The notes under the pieces: generated by a model | Databases searched by the model: none | Told to the model about the DNA's origin: nothing | What the model saw: the letters and a program-made list of their open reading frames with translations, nothing else | Part shown: piece after piece, positions 7,095 through 14,028 of the stretch | Position numbering within the stretch: position 1 is the first letter of the stretch | Layout of the letters: each line of letters opens with the position of its first letter | DNA from: JAIVGV01 sp036389335 | Lineage (GTDB): Bacteria; Acidobacteriota; Blastocatellia; Pyrinomonadales; Pyrinomonadaceae | NCBI GenBank assembly: GCA_036389335.1 | Contig: DASVQC010000003.1 | Span: forward strand, 1 to 64,000 | Reading direction: 5' to 3' | DNA length: 64,000 nt | Position numbers and translations under genes: made by a program

Positions 7095-8083
7095 TTCTTC
7101 ATAACGGCTTTCTGCGCGTGCAGGCGGTTCTCCGCTTCGTCTACGACGACGGAGGCGGGCGAGTCGAGAACGTCGTCGGTGACGACGACGTTGCGGCGGA
7201 CGGGGAGGCAGTGCATGAACAGCCCGGCGTCGGTGCGCGCCATCTTCGCGGCGTCGACGATCCAGTCGGCGCGGTGCTCGGCGCGCATCTCGACGTCGTC
7301 TTCGGGCGAGCCGTAGCAGAGCTTGCTCCCCCAGCTCTTGGCGTAGACGGCCTGCGCGCCGTCGAAGGCCGCCTCGACGTCGTCGGTCTGCGTGACGGTC
7401 GCGCCCGCGTCGAAGGCGGCGTTGTTGATCTCGCGCATCAGGTCTTCGTCCAGCTCGTAGCCGGGCGGGTGCGCGATGGTCAGGTCGTGGCCCATCTGCG
7501 CGGCGGCGAGCGCGAAGCTGTTCGGCACGGCCATCGGCAGCGGCTTCGGGTGCCACGCCCACGTGAGCGTAACTTTCTTGCGCCCCGCGCCGAGCCTCTC
7601 CCTGATGGTCATCATGTCCGCCAGCGCCTGACACGGGTGGTGCATCGCGGACTCTAAATTGATCACGGGCACTTCGCTGTGGCGCGCGAACGCGGACAAG
7701 ACGGGATCGGCCCGCTCCGCGTCCCAGTCCTTCAGCGCCGCGAACGTCCTCACGCCGATCATCGAACAGTAGCGACCGAGCACGCGCACGAACTCCGCGA
7801 CGTGCTCCGTCTTGTCGCCGTCCATCACCACACGGTCGCGGTGCTCAAGCGTCCAGCTCGTCCCGCCGGGCTCCAACACGACGGCGTTGCCCCCCAGCTC
7901 GTAGATGCCGACCTGCATCGACGCGCGCGTGCGTAAAGAGGGGTTGAAGAAGACGAGCGCGACCGAGCGGCCCGCGAGCGGGCGCGACCCGTCCTCGCCG
8001 CTCTTGAAGCGCGCCGCCGACGCGAGCAGTTCTTCGAGGGCCTCGCGAGAGTAGTCGCCGGTGGTCAAAAAATGCTTCGTCAT
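7076..8083 (-). CDS. argF': N-acetyl/N-succinylornithine carbamoyltransferase
   Basis: A 335-residue transcarbamylase of the N-acylornithine branch, not the ordinary OTCase. It shows FFNPSLRTR (carbamoyl-phosphate loop), HPCQALAD, the family-specific WHPKPLPMAVPNS stretch, YAKSWG and HCLPVRRNV. In Xanthomonas acetylornithine transcarbamylase residue 92 is Glu and in the Bacteroides succinylornithine enzyme the equivalent is Pro (recalled from published work). Here position 92, in DGDKTEH, is Thr, so the acyl group is open. The product would be N-acylcitrulline, to be deacylated before or after argG. The last residues (VTGDG) are encoded by a palindromic repeat. It lies 29 bases after argD. 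Confidence 0.88.
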   Translation of the reverse strand: MTKHFLTTGDYSREALEELLASAARFKSGEDGSRPLAGRSVALVFFNPSLRTRASMQVGIYELGGNAVVLEPGGTSWTLEHRDRVVMDGDKTEHVAEFVRVLGRYCSMIGVRTFAALKDWDAERADPVLSAFARHSEVPVINLESAMHHPCQALADMMTIRERLGAGRKKVTLTWAWHPKPLPMAVPNSFALAAAQMGHDLTIAHPPGYELDEDLMREINNAAFDAGATVTQTDDVEAAFDGAQAVYAKSWGSKLCYGSPEDDVEMRAEHRADWIVDAAKMARTDAGLFMHCLPVRRNVVVTDDVLDSPASVVVDEAENRLHAQKAVMKKVTGDG

Positions 8084-8112
8084 AATCGTAGGGCCGGGGC
8101 CCGCCCCTCCCC

Positions 8113-9324
8113 CTACAGAATCTCTTTCAGAGCACCGACGAAGAGATCGGCCTCTTCACGCAGCAGGCAGAGCGGCGGCAGGAGTCTGAGGACGCGCGCG
8201 TCGCTCGACGTGCCGGTGATGATGCGCGCTTCGAGCAGGGCCTTGTGGGCCTTCGCGGCGATCTCGTCGTTGAACTCGACGCCGAGCAGCAAGCCCCGCC
8301 CGCGCAGGCGCGCGACCTGCGGCAGCTCTTTCAGGCGCACGCGCAGGTAGGATTCGAGCAGCCGCGCGTTCTCAAGCATCCCGTCCGCCTCGACGGCTTC
8401 GAGCGTCGCCGCGACCGCCGCCATCGCCAGCATCCCGCCGCCGAAGGTCGTGCCGAGATCGTTCTCCCTGATCGCGGACGCGACCGCGCCCGTCGTCAGG
8501 CACGCGCCGACGGGGACGCCGCTCCCCAAAGCCTTCGCGAGCGTGACCACGTCGGGCACGACGCCCCCAGCCGCCTCACTCCCGGAGAAGAACCACCCGC
8601 CCGTGCGACCGACGCCGGTCTGCACTTCGTCGAAGATCAGAAGCATCCCGCGCTCGTCGCACAGGCCGCGCAGCGCGCGGAAGAACTCCGGCGCGGCCTC
8701 GCGCACGCCCGCCATCGACTGGACGGGTTCGAGCATCACGGCGGCGACCCGTTCGTCGGCGAGCGCGGCGACCGACTCGATTGATCCGAACTCGGCGCAC
8801 AGGTGGCCCGGCACGTTCGGCCTGCCGAGGTCGCGATACTTGCCGAGGAAGGTCGCGCTGATCGCGTCCGCCGTGCGCCCGTGGAAGCTCCCCGTGAACG
8901 TGATGACGCGCTCGCGCCCGGTCTTCATGCGCGCCATGCGCATCGCGTTCTCGTTCGCCTCCGTCCCCGAATTGCAGAAGAAGGCTTTCGCGAGCGGCGC
9001 GGGCGCGCACGCCACCAGCTTCTCCGCCGCGCGCGCGCGCACCTCCGAGTAGACGAGGTTCGAGTAGAAGAGCAACTCGCCCGCCTGACGTTTGATCGCC
9101 TCGACGACGCGCGGGTGGCAGTGGCCCGTCGCGCAGACGGCGTGGCCGCCGTAGAGATCGAGGTAGCGCACGCCCTCCGACGTTTCGATCCACGCTCCCG
9201 CCCCGCGCGCCGCGGCGACCGGCATCTTCTTGTACGTCGCGAGCTGAAACCGCTCCTCGCGCGTGGCGATCTCTTCAAACGTCGTCGCAACTTTGGTGGT
9301 CGTCGTCATCGTAATCGTCTTCAC
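8113..9324 (-). CDS. argD: acetylornithine (or succinylornithine) aminotransferase
   Basis: Class III PLP aminotransferase of 403 residues that interconverts N-acylglutamate semialdehyde and N-acylornithine. Motifs are NSGTEANE (phosphate binding), FHGRT, the Asp of IFDEVQTGVGRTG, and TLAKALGSG with the Schiff-base Lys. I keep the GTG at 9324 because it overlaps the stop of the upstream gene (GTGA), which indicates coupling; an ATG at 9309 is the alternative and would remove five low-complexity residues. It sits between the CsaA-like gene and argF'. Confidence 0.92.
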   Translation of the reverse strand: MKTITMTTTTKVATTFEEIATREERFQLATYKKMPVAAARGAGAWIETSEGVRYLDLYGGHAVCATGHCHPRVVEAIKRQAGELLFYSNLVYSEVRARAAEKLVACAPAPLAKAFFCNSGTEANENAMRMARMKTGRERVITFTGSFHGRTADAISATFLGKYRDLGRPNVPGHLCAEFGSIESVAALADERVAAVMLEPVQSMAGVREAAPEFFRALRGLCDERGMLLIFDEVQTGVGRTGGWFFSGSEAAGGVVPDVVTLAKALGSGVPVGACLTTGAVASAIRENDLGTTFGGGMLAMAAVAATLEAVEADGMLENARLLESYLRVRLKELPQVARLRGRGLLLGVEFNDEIAAKAHKALLEARIITGTSSDARVLRLLPPLCLLREEADLFVGALKEIL

Positions 9325-9698
9325 CCCGCGCGCGCCCCGTCCGGCACGCCCCTCTCCGGCACGACCAGCGCGGGCGCGAGCCCGTCGGCGTAGCCCACGT
9401 CGAACAGCATCCCTTCCGACACTTCACCCGCCATCTTTTTAGGCTTCAGGTTGACGACGAACAGCGCCTGCCGGCCCACGATCTCGCTCACGTCCTCGCG
9501 CTCGCGCTTCATCCCGGCGAGGATCGTGCGGACGTGATCGCCGAAGTCGACGCGCAGGCGGACTAACTTTGTCGAGCCTGCAACGTCCTCGACCGCCTCG
9601 ATCGTGCCGGCGCGAACGTCTATGCGCGCCAGCTCGTCGAACGTGATCGGAGGTTTGACGGGCGCGGGCGCGAACGCCGCGGTCGCATCCTCCGTCAC
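9321..9698 (-). CDS. CsaA/EMAP-type tRNA-binding domain protein
   Basis: A 125-residue protein consisting of one OB-fold tRNA-binding domain like CsaA or the C-terminal domain of methionyl-tRNA synthetase. Typical stretches are FDELARIDVRAGTI, LVRLRVDFG, ILAGM and the VNLKPKKMAGEVSEGM loop. CsaA homologues bind tRNA and have been described as export chaperones. Its placement, overlapping argC by 4 bases at its start (GTGA) and argD by 4 at its end, means it is co-translated with arginine enzymes. That could hint at a role with arginyl-tRNA or with enzyme assembly; this is speculation. Confidence 0.85.
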   Translation of the reverse strand: MTEDATAAFAPAPVKPPITFDELARIDVRAGTIEAVEDVAGSTKLVRLRVDFGDHVRTILAGMKREREDVSEIVGRQALFVVNLKPKKMAGEVSEGMLFDVGYADGLAPALVVPERGVPDGARAG

Positions 9699-10723
9699 GG
9701 GTTGCTCCCCGACAGCATGAGCCCGGTCTTCTCGTCGAGGCCGAACATCAGGTTCATGTTCTGCACCGCCTGCCCCGCCGCGCCCTTGACGAGGTTGTCT
9801 ATCGCCGAAAATATGACGAGGCTGCGCCCGCGCGCGGCGAAGCCGATGTCGCAGAAGTTCGTCGTCTTCACCCAGTTGATGTCGGGCGAGCCGGGAACTA
9901 AGCGGACGAAGAAAGAGTCGCGGTAAAACTCGGAGAAGAGCGAGCGCGCGTCCTCAGCCGTCAGCCCTTCTTTCGTCTCCGCGTAGATCGAGGCGAAGAC
10001 GCCGCGCGCGACCGGCAGCGAGTGGGTCATGAAAACCAGCTCGCTCGTCCAGTCGCCGGCCCTCCGCAGCTCCTGCTCGATTTCGGGGACGTGCTGGTGC
10101 GTGAAAGGCTTGTAGGCGTAGAACGAGTTCATGCGCTGCGGGTGGTGCGTGTTCGCCGCCGCCTTCGCGCCGGAGCCGGACGATCCGGTCTTGGCGTCGA
10201 CGACGACGCGCCCCGCGAGCAGGCCCGACGCGACGAGCGGCGCGAGGCCGAGCAGCGTCGCCGTCGCGAAGCAGCCGGGGTTGGCGACGAGCCGCGCGCG
10301 CGCTACCGCTTCCCTGTTCGTCTCCGTCAGCCCGTAGACGAACTCGCGCTGAAAATCCATCGCCGTGTGCTCGCGCCCGTAGTGCTGCAAAAATTCTTCC
10401 GCGCTCCGGAGCCGGAAGTCGCCGGAGAGATCGATCACCTTCACGCCCGCGGGCAGCCGCGGCGCGAGTTCCAACGCCTGACCGTGCGGCAGCGCGAGGA
10501 AGACGCAGTCGAGATCGGCGAGGCCCTTGAGATCGTCCGGCGCGCGCTCGAAGCGCAGGTCGCTCAGCCCGTAAAGATTCCGGTGCACCTCGCCGACCGC
10601 CTTGCCCGCCTGCTCGTTCGCCGTCACGAGCGACACTTCGGCGTGCGGGTGCGCGAGCAGGATGCGCAACAGCTCCGCCCCGCCGTAGCCCGAGCCGCCG
10701 AAGATGCCGATCTTAAGTTTCAT
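9695..10723 (-). CDS. argC: N-acetyl-gamma-glutamyl-phosphate reductase
   Basis: A 342-residue NADPH-dependent reductase forming N-acylglutamate semialdehyde. It has the N-terminal GGSGYGGAELLRI dinucleotide loop, the catalytic Cys in NPGCFATA, and THHPQRMNSFYAYKPFTHQH in the substrate domain. I use ATG 10723 because the family always starts a few residues before the glycine loop. The open frame extends 13 codons further only because it runs through a palindromic repeat. No good Shine-Dalgarno is visible; the repeat lies directly at the start. It overlaps the CsaA-like gene downstream. Confidence 0.93.
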   Translation of the reverse strand: MKLKIGIFGGSGYGGAELLRILLAHPHAEVSLVTANEQAGKAVGEVHRNLYGLSDLRFERAPDDLKGLADLDCVFLALPHGQALELAPRLPAGVKVIDLSGDFRLRSAEEFLQHYGREHTAMDFQREFVYGLTETNREAVARARLVANPGCFATATLLGLAPLVASGLLAGRVVVDAKTGSSGSGAKAAANTHHPQRMNSFYAYKPFTHQHVPEIEQELRRAGDWTSELVFMTHSLPVARGVFASIYAETKEGLTAEDARSLFSEFYRDSFFVRLVPGSPDINWVKTTNFCDIGFAARGRSLVIFSAIDNLVKGAAGQAVQNMNLMFGLDEKTGLMLSGSNP

Positions 10724-10842
10724 GTCCGAAGTCCAATGTCTAAAGTCCAAAGCCGCCGTCAAAGAATAGTTGGTCGTGATGCGTTACGCGCCGCGCCGCT
10801 CAGACGCAGACTTTGGACGTTAGACTTTGGATTTTGGACTCG
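10724..10842. repeat. palindrome of AGTCCAA/TTGGACT words
   Basis: The left arm (10724-10753) repeats GTCC-AAGTCCAA-type words. The right arm (10806-10842) carries the reverse complement (ACTTTGGAC, GACTTTGGA, TTTTGGACT). The right arm encodes the last dozen residues of the P-loop gene, and the left arm abuts the argC start codon, so the element fills the whole gap. Confidence 0.8.
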
Positions 10843-11885
10843 ACGATCCGAAACATCCGCGCCCCGTCGCGCCGCGCGTTGCCGGCGGCGACTTTGAACT
10901 CGCGCTCGACGTACTCCTCGCCCATCGGCGAGTCGGTCACGGAGCCCGCGACGAGATCGACGGCGAGCCCGCGCCGCGCGAACCACTCGCAGCCACCCCA
11001 CGCGCCGACGTAGTCCGAGGCGCAGTAGATGATCGCCGCGGTCGCCGCGCGCAGCTCCGCGTCGTCGAAGACCGACCCGACCGAGTAGCCGCCGATGATC
11101 CCGTCGCCGAGTTCGATGACGATTGCGTCGGGCGCGGACTCGTTGAGCCGCGCGATGATCGCCTTCGCGACCGGCGCGAGATCGCCGACGCCGACGGTCG
11201 AGGGCAGCCCGCAGTCGAGGAAGCTCGCCGTCGCCACCGCGCCGTGATCCGCCATGTTCAAGGTGTCTCGCAGGCAGGCCACGCCCGACAGCTTCGCCGC
11301 CGCCACGCGCAGCCCCTCGCGCGTCGCCTGCCGGATCAGCTCCGTCGCCGCGTAGGTCTTCCCGCTGTTCATGCACGCGCCCGCCACGACGACGAGCGGC
11401 GCGCTCTCGCCCAAGCCCGCGCGCGGCTGCAAAGCCCCGTCGCCGATGTTGCGCGCCCGCCCCGCCTCGCCGCAGACGAGGCCCAGCACCTCGACCCTGA
11501 TCGCGTCGCTCAGGCTCGAATGGTGTCCCGTGCAGAGGCCGACGACGCCGCCCATGTTCAGCAGGTGCAGCTCGTCGCCCGCTCCGATCTCGGCGGGCAC
11601 GTCGCCGACGAAGCCCTTGAGCGCGCGGCGGCTCCCGAGCGCGCCGACGAGCACGTCGCCCGGATTGATCTTCGCGAGCCGGCCCGTGACGAGTTCGAGC
11701 TGGTTGTACGTCGTGCTGTCCGTCAGGGCGCGCACGGCGACGACGTCGCCCGCGCGCACTTCCGCGCGCGCGCCCGTCACCGCGAGCGTCTTCGGCAGGC
11801 GCAGGTTGGAAGTGACCGAGCCGATCTTTTCGGCCTCGACGACCGACAAAGGCACGCGCGCAATTTTTTCAGCGAAGTCTGTCAT
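10800..11885 (-). CDS. P-loop NTPase of unknown function in the arg cluster
   Basis: A 361-residue protein with a Walker A motif GACMNSGKT (about residues 169-177) and a possible Walker B (IVIELGDGIIGG, near 260). The 150-residue N-terminal part is strand- and glycine-rich (for example GDVVAVRALTD, NMGGVVGLCTG) and may be a separate beta-barrel domain. The P-loop half recalls MobB or DUF1611-type small-molecule NTPases, but I cannot place it firmly. I chose ATG 11885 because a GGGAGGGGG lies seven bases upstream; a GTG at 11909 is in frame. It lies between argG and argC on the same strand. Its last residues (ESKIQSLTSKVCV) are encoded by repeat sequence. Confidence 0.75.
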   Translation of the reverse strand: MTDFAEKIARVPLSVVEAEKIGSVTSNLRLPKTLAVTGARAEVRAGDVVAVRALTDSTTYNQLELVTGRLAKINPGDVLVGALGSRRALKGFVGDVPAEIGAGDELHLLNMGGVVGLCTGHHSSLSDAIRVEVLGLVCGEAGRARNIGDGALQPRAGLGESAPLVVVAGACMNSGKTYAATELIRQATREGLRVAAAKLSGVACLRDTLNMADHGAVATASFLDCGLPSTVGVGDLAPVAKAIIARLNESAPDAIVIELGDGIIGGYSVGSVFDDAELRAATAAIIYCASDYVGAWGGCEWFARRGLAVDLVAGSVTDSPMGEEYVEREFKVAAGNARRDGARMFRIVESKIQSLTSKVCV

Positions 11886-11959
11886 CCGTCCCCCTCCCGA
11901 CTCGCCCACCGACTCTTAAAGCTCGTGAGCGCCGCCCCCGGAAATCCGGGTCGGCGCGC

Positions 11960-13168
11960 TCAACCTTGCCGATCAAGTTGCGCGCGCGAGCGCAGGCGCA
12001 GCGCGTTCAGCTTGATGAAGCCTTCGGCGTCGCGCTGGTCGTAGACCGTGTCCGCCTCGAAGGTCGCCAGCCGCTCGTTGTAGAGCGAGCGCGGCGCGCG
12101 CCGCCCGACGACCGTCGCGCCGCCGCCGTAGAGTTTCAGGCGCGCCTCGCCGGTCACGCCCTTCTGCGTCTCGTCGATCGTGCGCCGCATCAGCTCCGAC
12201 TCCGGCGCGAACCAGAAGCCGTAATAGACGCTCTCCGCGAACTTCAGCGAGAGCGCGTCGCGCAGCCGCATCACTTCGCGATCCAACGTGACGGATTCGA
12301 CGGCGCGGTGCGCGGCCTGTAGGATCGTCACGCCCGGCGTCTCGTACACGCCGCGCGACTTCATCCCGACGAAACGGTTCTCCACGAGATCGACCCGCCC
12401 GACGCCGTGCTCGCCGCCCAGACGGTTCAACTCCGTGAGCAGCGCGACCGGGCCGAGCCTCTCGCCGTTCACGCTCACCGGCTCGCCCGCCTCAAAGCCG
12501 ACGGTGACGTATGCGGCCCCCGCCTTCGCGTCTTCGGGCGACTTCGTCATCTGGAAGATGTCCGCGGGCGGCTCCGCCCAAGGGTCTTCGAGGATGCCGC
12601 CCTCGTAAGAGACGTGCATCAGGTTCCGATCCGTCGAGTACGGCTTCTCGGCGGTCGCCGTCACGGGGATGTCGTGCTCCTTGGCGTAGGCGATCAGGTC
12701 GCTCCGCCCCTTGAACTCCCACTCCCGCCACGGCGCGACGACCTTGATGTCGGGTTCGAGCGCGTAGTAGGTCAACTCGAAGCGCACCTGATCGTTGCCC
12801 TTGCCCGTCGCCCCGTGCGCCACCGCGTCGGCCTTCTCCCTGCGCGCGATCTCGATCTGCCGCTTCGCGATGACGGGCCGCGCCAAGCTCGTGCCGAGCA
12901 GGTAGACGCCCTCGTAAACCGCGTTCGCCTTCACCGCCGGCCACACGTACTCGCGCACGAACTCGTCGCGCAGGTCTTCGACGTAGAGCTTCGACGCGCC
13001 CGTCGCGCGGGCCTTCTCTTCGAGGCCCGCCAGCTCCTCGCCCTGCCCCACGTCGGCGCAGTAGCAGACGACCTCGCACCCGTAGTGCTCCTTGATCCAG
13101 CGCAGCATCACCGAAGTGTCGAGCCCGCCCGAATACGCCAGCACCACTTTTTTGATCTGATTAAGCAT
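11960..13168 (-). CDS. argG: argininosuccinate synthase
   Basis: A 402-residue enzyme that condenses citrulline and aspartate with ATP. It has the N-terminal AYSGGLDTSV pyrophosphate loop and, further on, GATGKGNDQVRFE and KPYSTDRNLMHVSYE. Length is normal for the family. ATG 13168 follows a GGGAG. If the transcarbamylase makes N-acylcitrulline, a deacylase is needed before this step; none is visible in the window. A palindromic repeat separates it from argR. Confidence 0.97.
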   Translation of the reverse strand: MLNQIKKVVLAYSGGLDTSVMLRWIKEHYGCEVVCYCADVGQGEELAGLEEKARATGASKLYVEDLRDEFVREYVWPAVKANAVYEGVYLLGTSLARPVIAKRQIEIARREKADAVAHGATGKGNDQVRFELTYYALEPDIKVVAPWREWEFKGRSDLIAYAKEHDIPVTATAEKPYSTDRNLMHVSYEGGILEDPWAEPPADIFQMTKSPEDAKAGAAYVTVGFEAGEPVSVNGERLGPVALLTELNRLGGEHGVGRVDLVENRFVGMKSRGVYETPGVTILQAAHRAVESVTLDREVMRLRDALSLKFAESVYYGFWFAPESELMRRTIDETQKGVTGEARLKLYGGGATVVGRRAPRSLYNERLATFEADTVYDQRDAEGFIKLNALRLRSRAQLDRQG

Positions 13169-13183
13169 TCCACTCCCGGCAAT

Positions 13184-13289
13184 CGGCGATTAGCTGTTAG
13201 CTGTTAGCTGTTAGCTGTTAGCAAAACAGCGACTCCCACCCCGACATTCAACCTTCCGGCTGATCGCTAACAGCTAACAGCTAACAGCC
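13184..13289. repeat. palindrome of TTAGCTG/CTAACAG words
   Basis: The left arm (13184-13222) holds four head-to-tail TTAGCTG heptamers; the right arm (13258-13289) holds three CTAACAG heptamers, giving a long hairpin in the argR-argG gap. The right arm ends at the argR stop codon. The same heptamer family recurs at 59324-59465. Confidence 0.85.
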
Positions 13290-13712
13290 CTACTGAAACA
13301 GCCCCCAGATTTTTTTCATCGCCGCGCGCTGCGCCTTCGCGTCCGCGACGGCGACGAAGATCGTGTCCTCTCCCGCTATCGTGCCGACGATCTCGGGTAT
13401 CGCCGCCCCGTCGATTTCGACCGCCACCGCCGACGCCAGCCCCGGCTCGCAGCGCGCGACGACGAGCGAGGCGCCCGCCGCCTGAAGCCCCAGCAGGCCG
13501 CGCGACTTCGCCCCCCCCGCCGCCTCCGGGACGACGTAGCGACCGCGCCGCTTGACGACGCCCAGCTCCGCGATGTCGCGCGAGACGCTCGACTGCGTGA
13601 CGGCGAAGCCCGCCCCTTCCAGCAGCCGCGTCAGCTCGCCCTGCGTGCCGACGGGCTTCGCGCGGATCACGCTCAGTATCTTTTGCAGCCGTCTTTCCTT
13701 CTCAACGATCAT
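13290..13712 (-). CDS. argR: arginine repressor ArgR
   Basis: A 140-residue ArgR/AhrC regulator. The N-terminal winged helix has TQSSVSRDIAELG as recognition segment. The C-terminal hexamerisation and arginine-binding domain has GTIAGEDTIFVA, whose acidic pair contacts arginine. It would sense arginine and repress the cluster, including itself. ATG 13712 is close to a TGCAT-rich region (13721-13756) that probably contains its operator. It is the first gene of the leftward cluster. Confidence 0.94.
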   Translation of the reverse strand: MIVEKERRLQKILSVIRAKPVGTQGELTRLLEGAGFAVTQSSVSRDIAELGVVKRRGRYVVPEAAGGAKSRGLLGLQAAGASLVVARCEPGLASAVAVEIDGAAIPEIVGTIAGEDTIFVAVADAKAQRAAMKKIWGLFQ

Positions 13713-13720
13713 GGTGGTAT

Positions 13721-13756
13721 ATGCAACGGGTTTGCATAATTAGTGCATAGATGCAT
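13721..13756. promoter_or_regulatory. putative ArgR operator and divergent promoter region
   Basis: This AT-rich stretch lies between argR and the rightward DUF1272-argH pair. It contains a perfect inverted repeat ATGCAA-N5-TTGCAT (13721-13737), a further TGCAT at 13744-13748 and ATGCAT at 13751-13756. Paired palindromes about two helical turns apart are what ArgR hexamers bind, although these words differ from the E. coli TGAAT core. CATAAT at 13735-13740 can act as a -10 for the right-hand genes. Confidence 0.5.
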
Positions 13757-13824
13757 AAAATACCAGTCTTGTTGCCCCGGCGCAACCGCCGGGGTAAAAA
13801 CTTTCGCGGGAGGGCCCGTGCCGC

Positions 13825-14007
13825 ATGGCTCTGGAAATGCGCCCGGCGTGCGAGAAGTGCGACGCCGCGCTCGCCGTGGACGGCGAGGCTCACGTCTGCT
13901 CCTACGAGTGCACGTTCTGCGCGGGCTGCTCGCGCGCGATGGAGTTCGTCTGCCCGAACTGCGGCGGCGAGTTGGTCAGGCGACCGCGGCGTGAGATCAA
14001 AGACTGA
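13825..14007 (+). CDS. DUF1272 zinc-ribbon-like protein
   Basis: A 60-residue cysteine-rich protein of the DUF1272 family. It starts MALEMRPACEKC and ends with CPNCGGELVRRPRR, both typical of the family. Eight cysteines in CxxC, CxYxCxFC and CPNC arrangements probably bind two zinc ions. GGGAGG lies about ten bases before ATG 13825. It precedes argH by 21 bases and shares its presumed promoter. Function is unknown. Confidence 0.85.
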   Translation: MALEMRPACEKCDAALAVDGEAHVCSYECTFCAGCSRAMEFVCPNCGGELVRRPRREIKD

Positions 14008-14028
14008 AGGGGGGGAGCGGGCGTAGCG

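Noticed and set aside
9307..9309. ATG as the argD start instead of GTG 9324
   Set aside because: Possible, but the GTGA overlap with the upstream stop supports the GTG; kept only as an alternative.
10724..10762. Longer argC starting at 10762
   Set aside because: The extra 13 codons are repeat sequence and precede the normal family start.
13184..13289. CRISPR array
   Set aside because: Repeats are contiguous heptamers without spacers and arranged as a palindrome; no cas genes are present.
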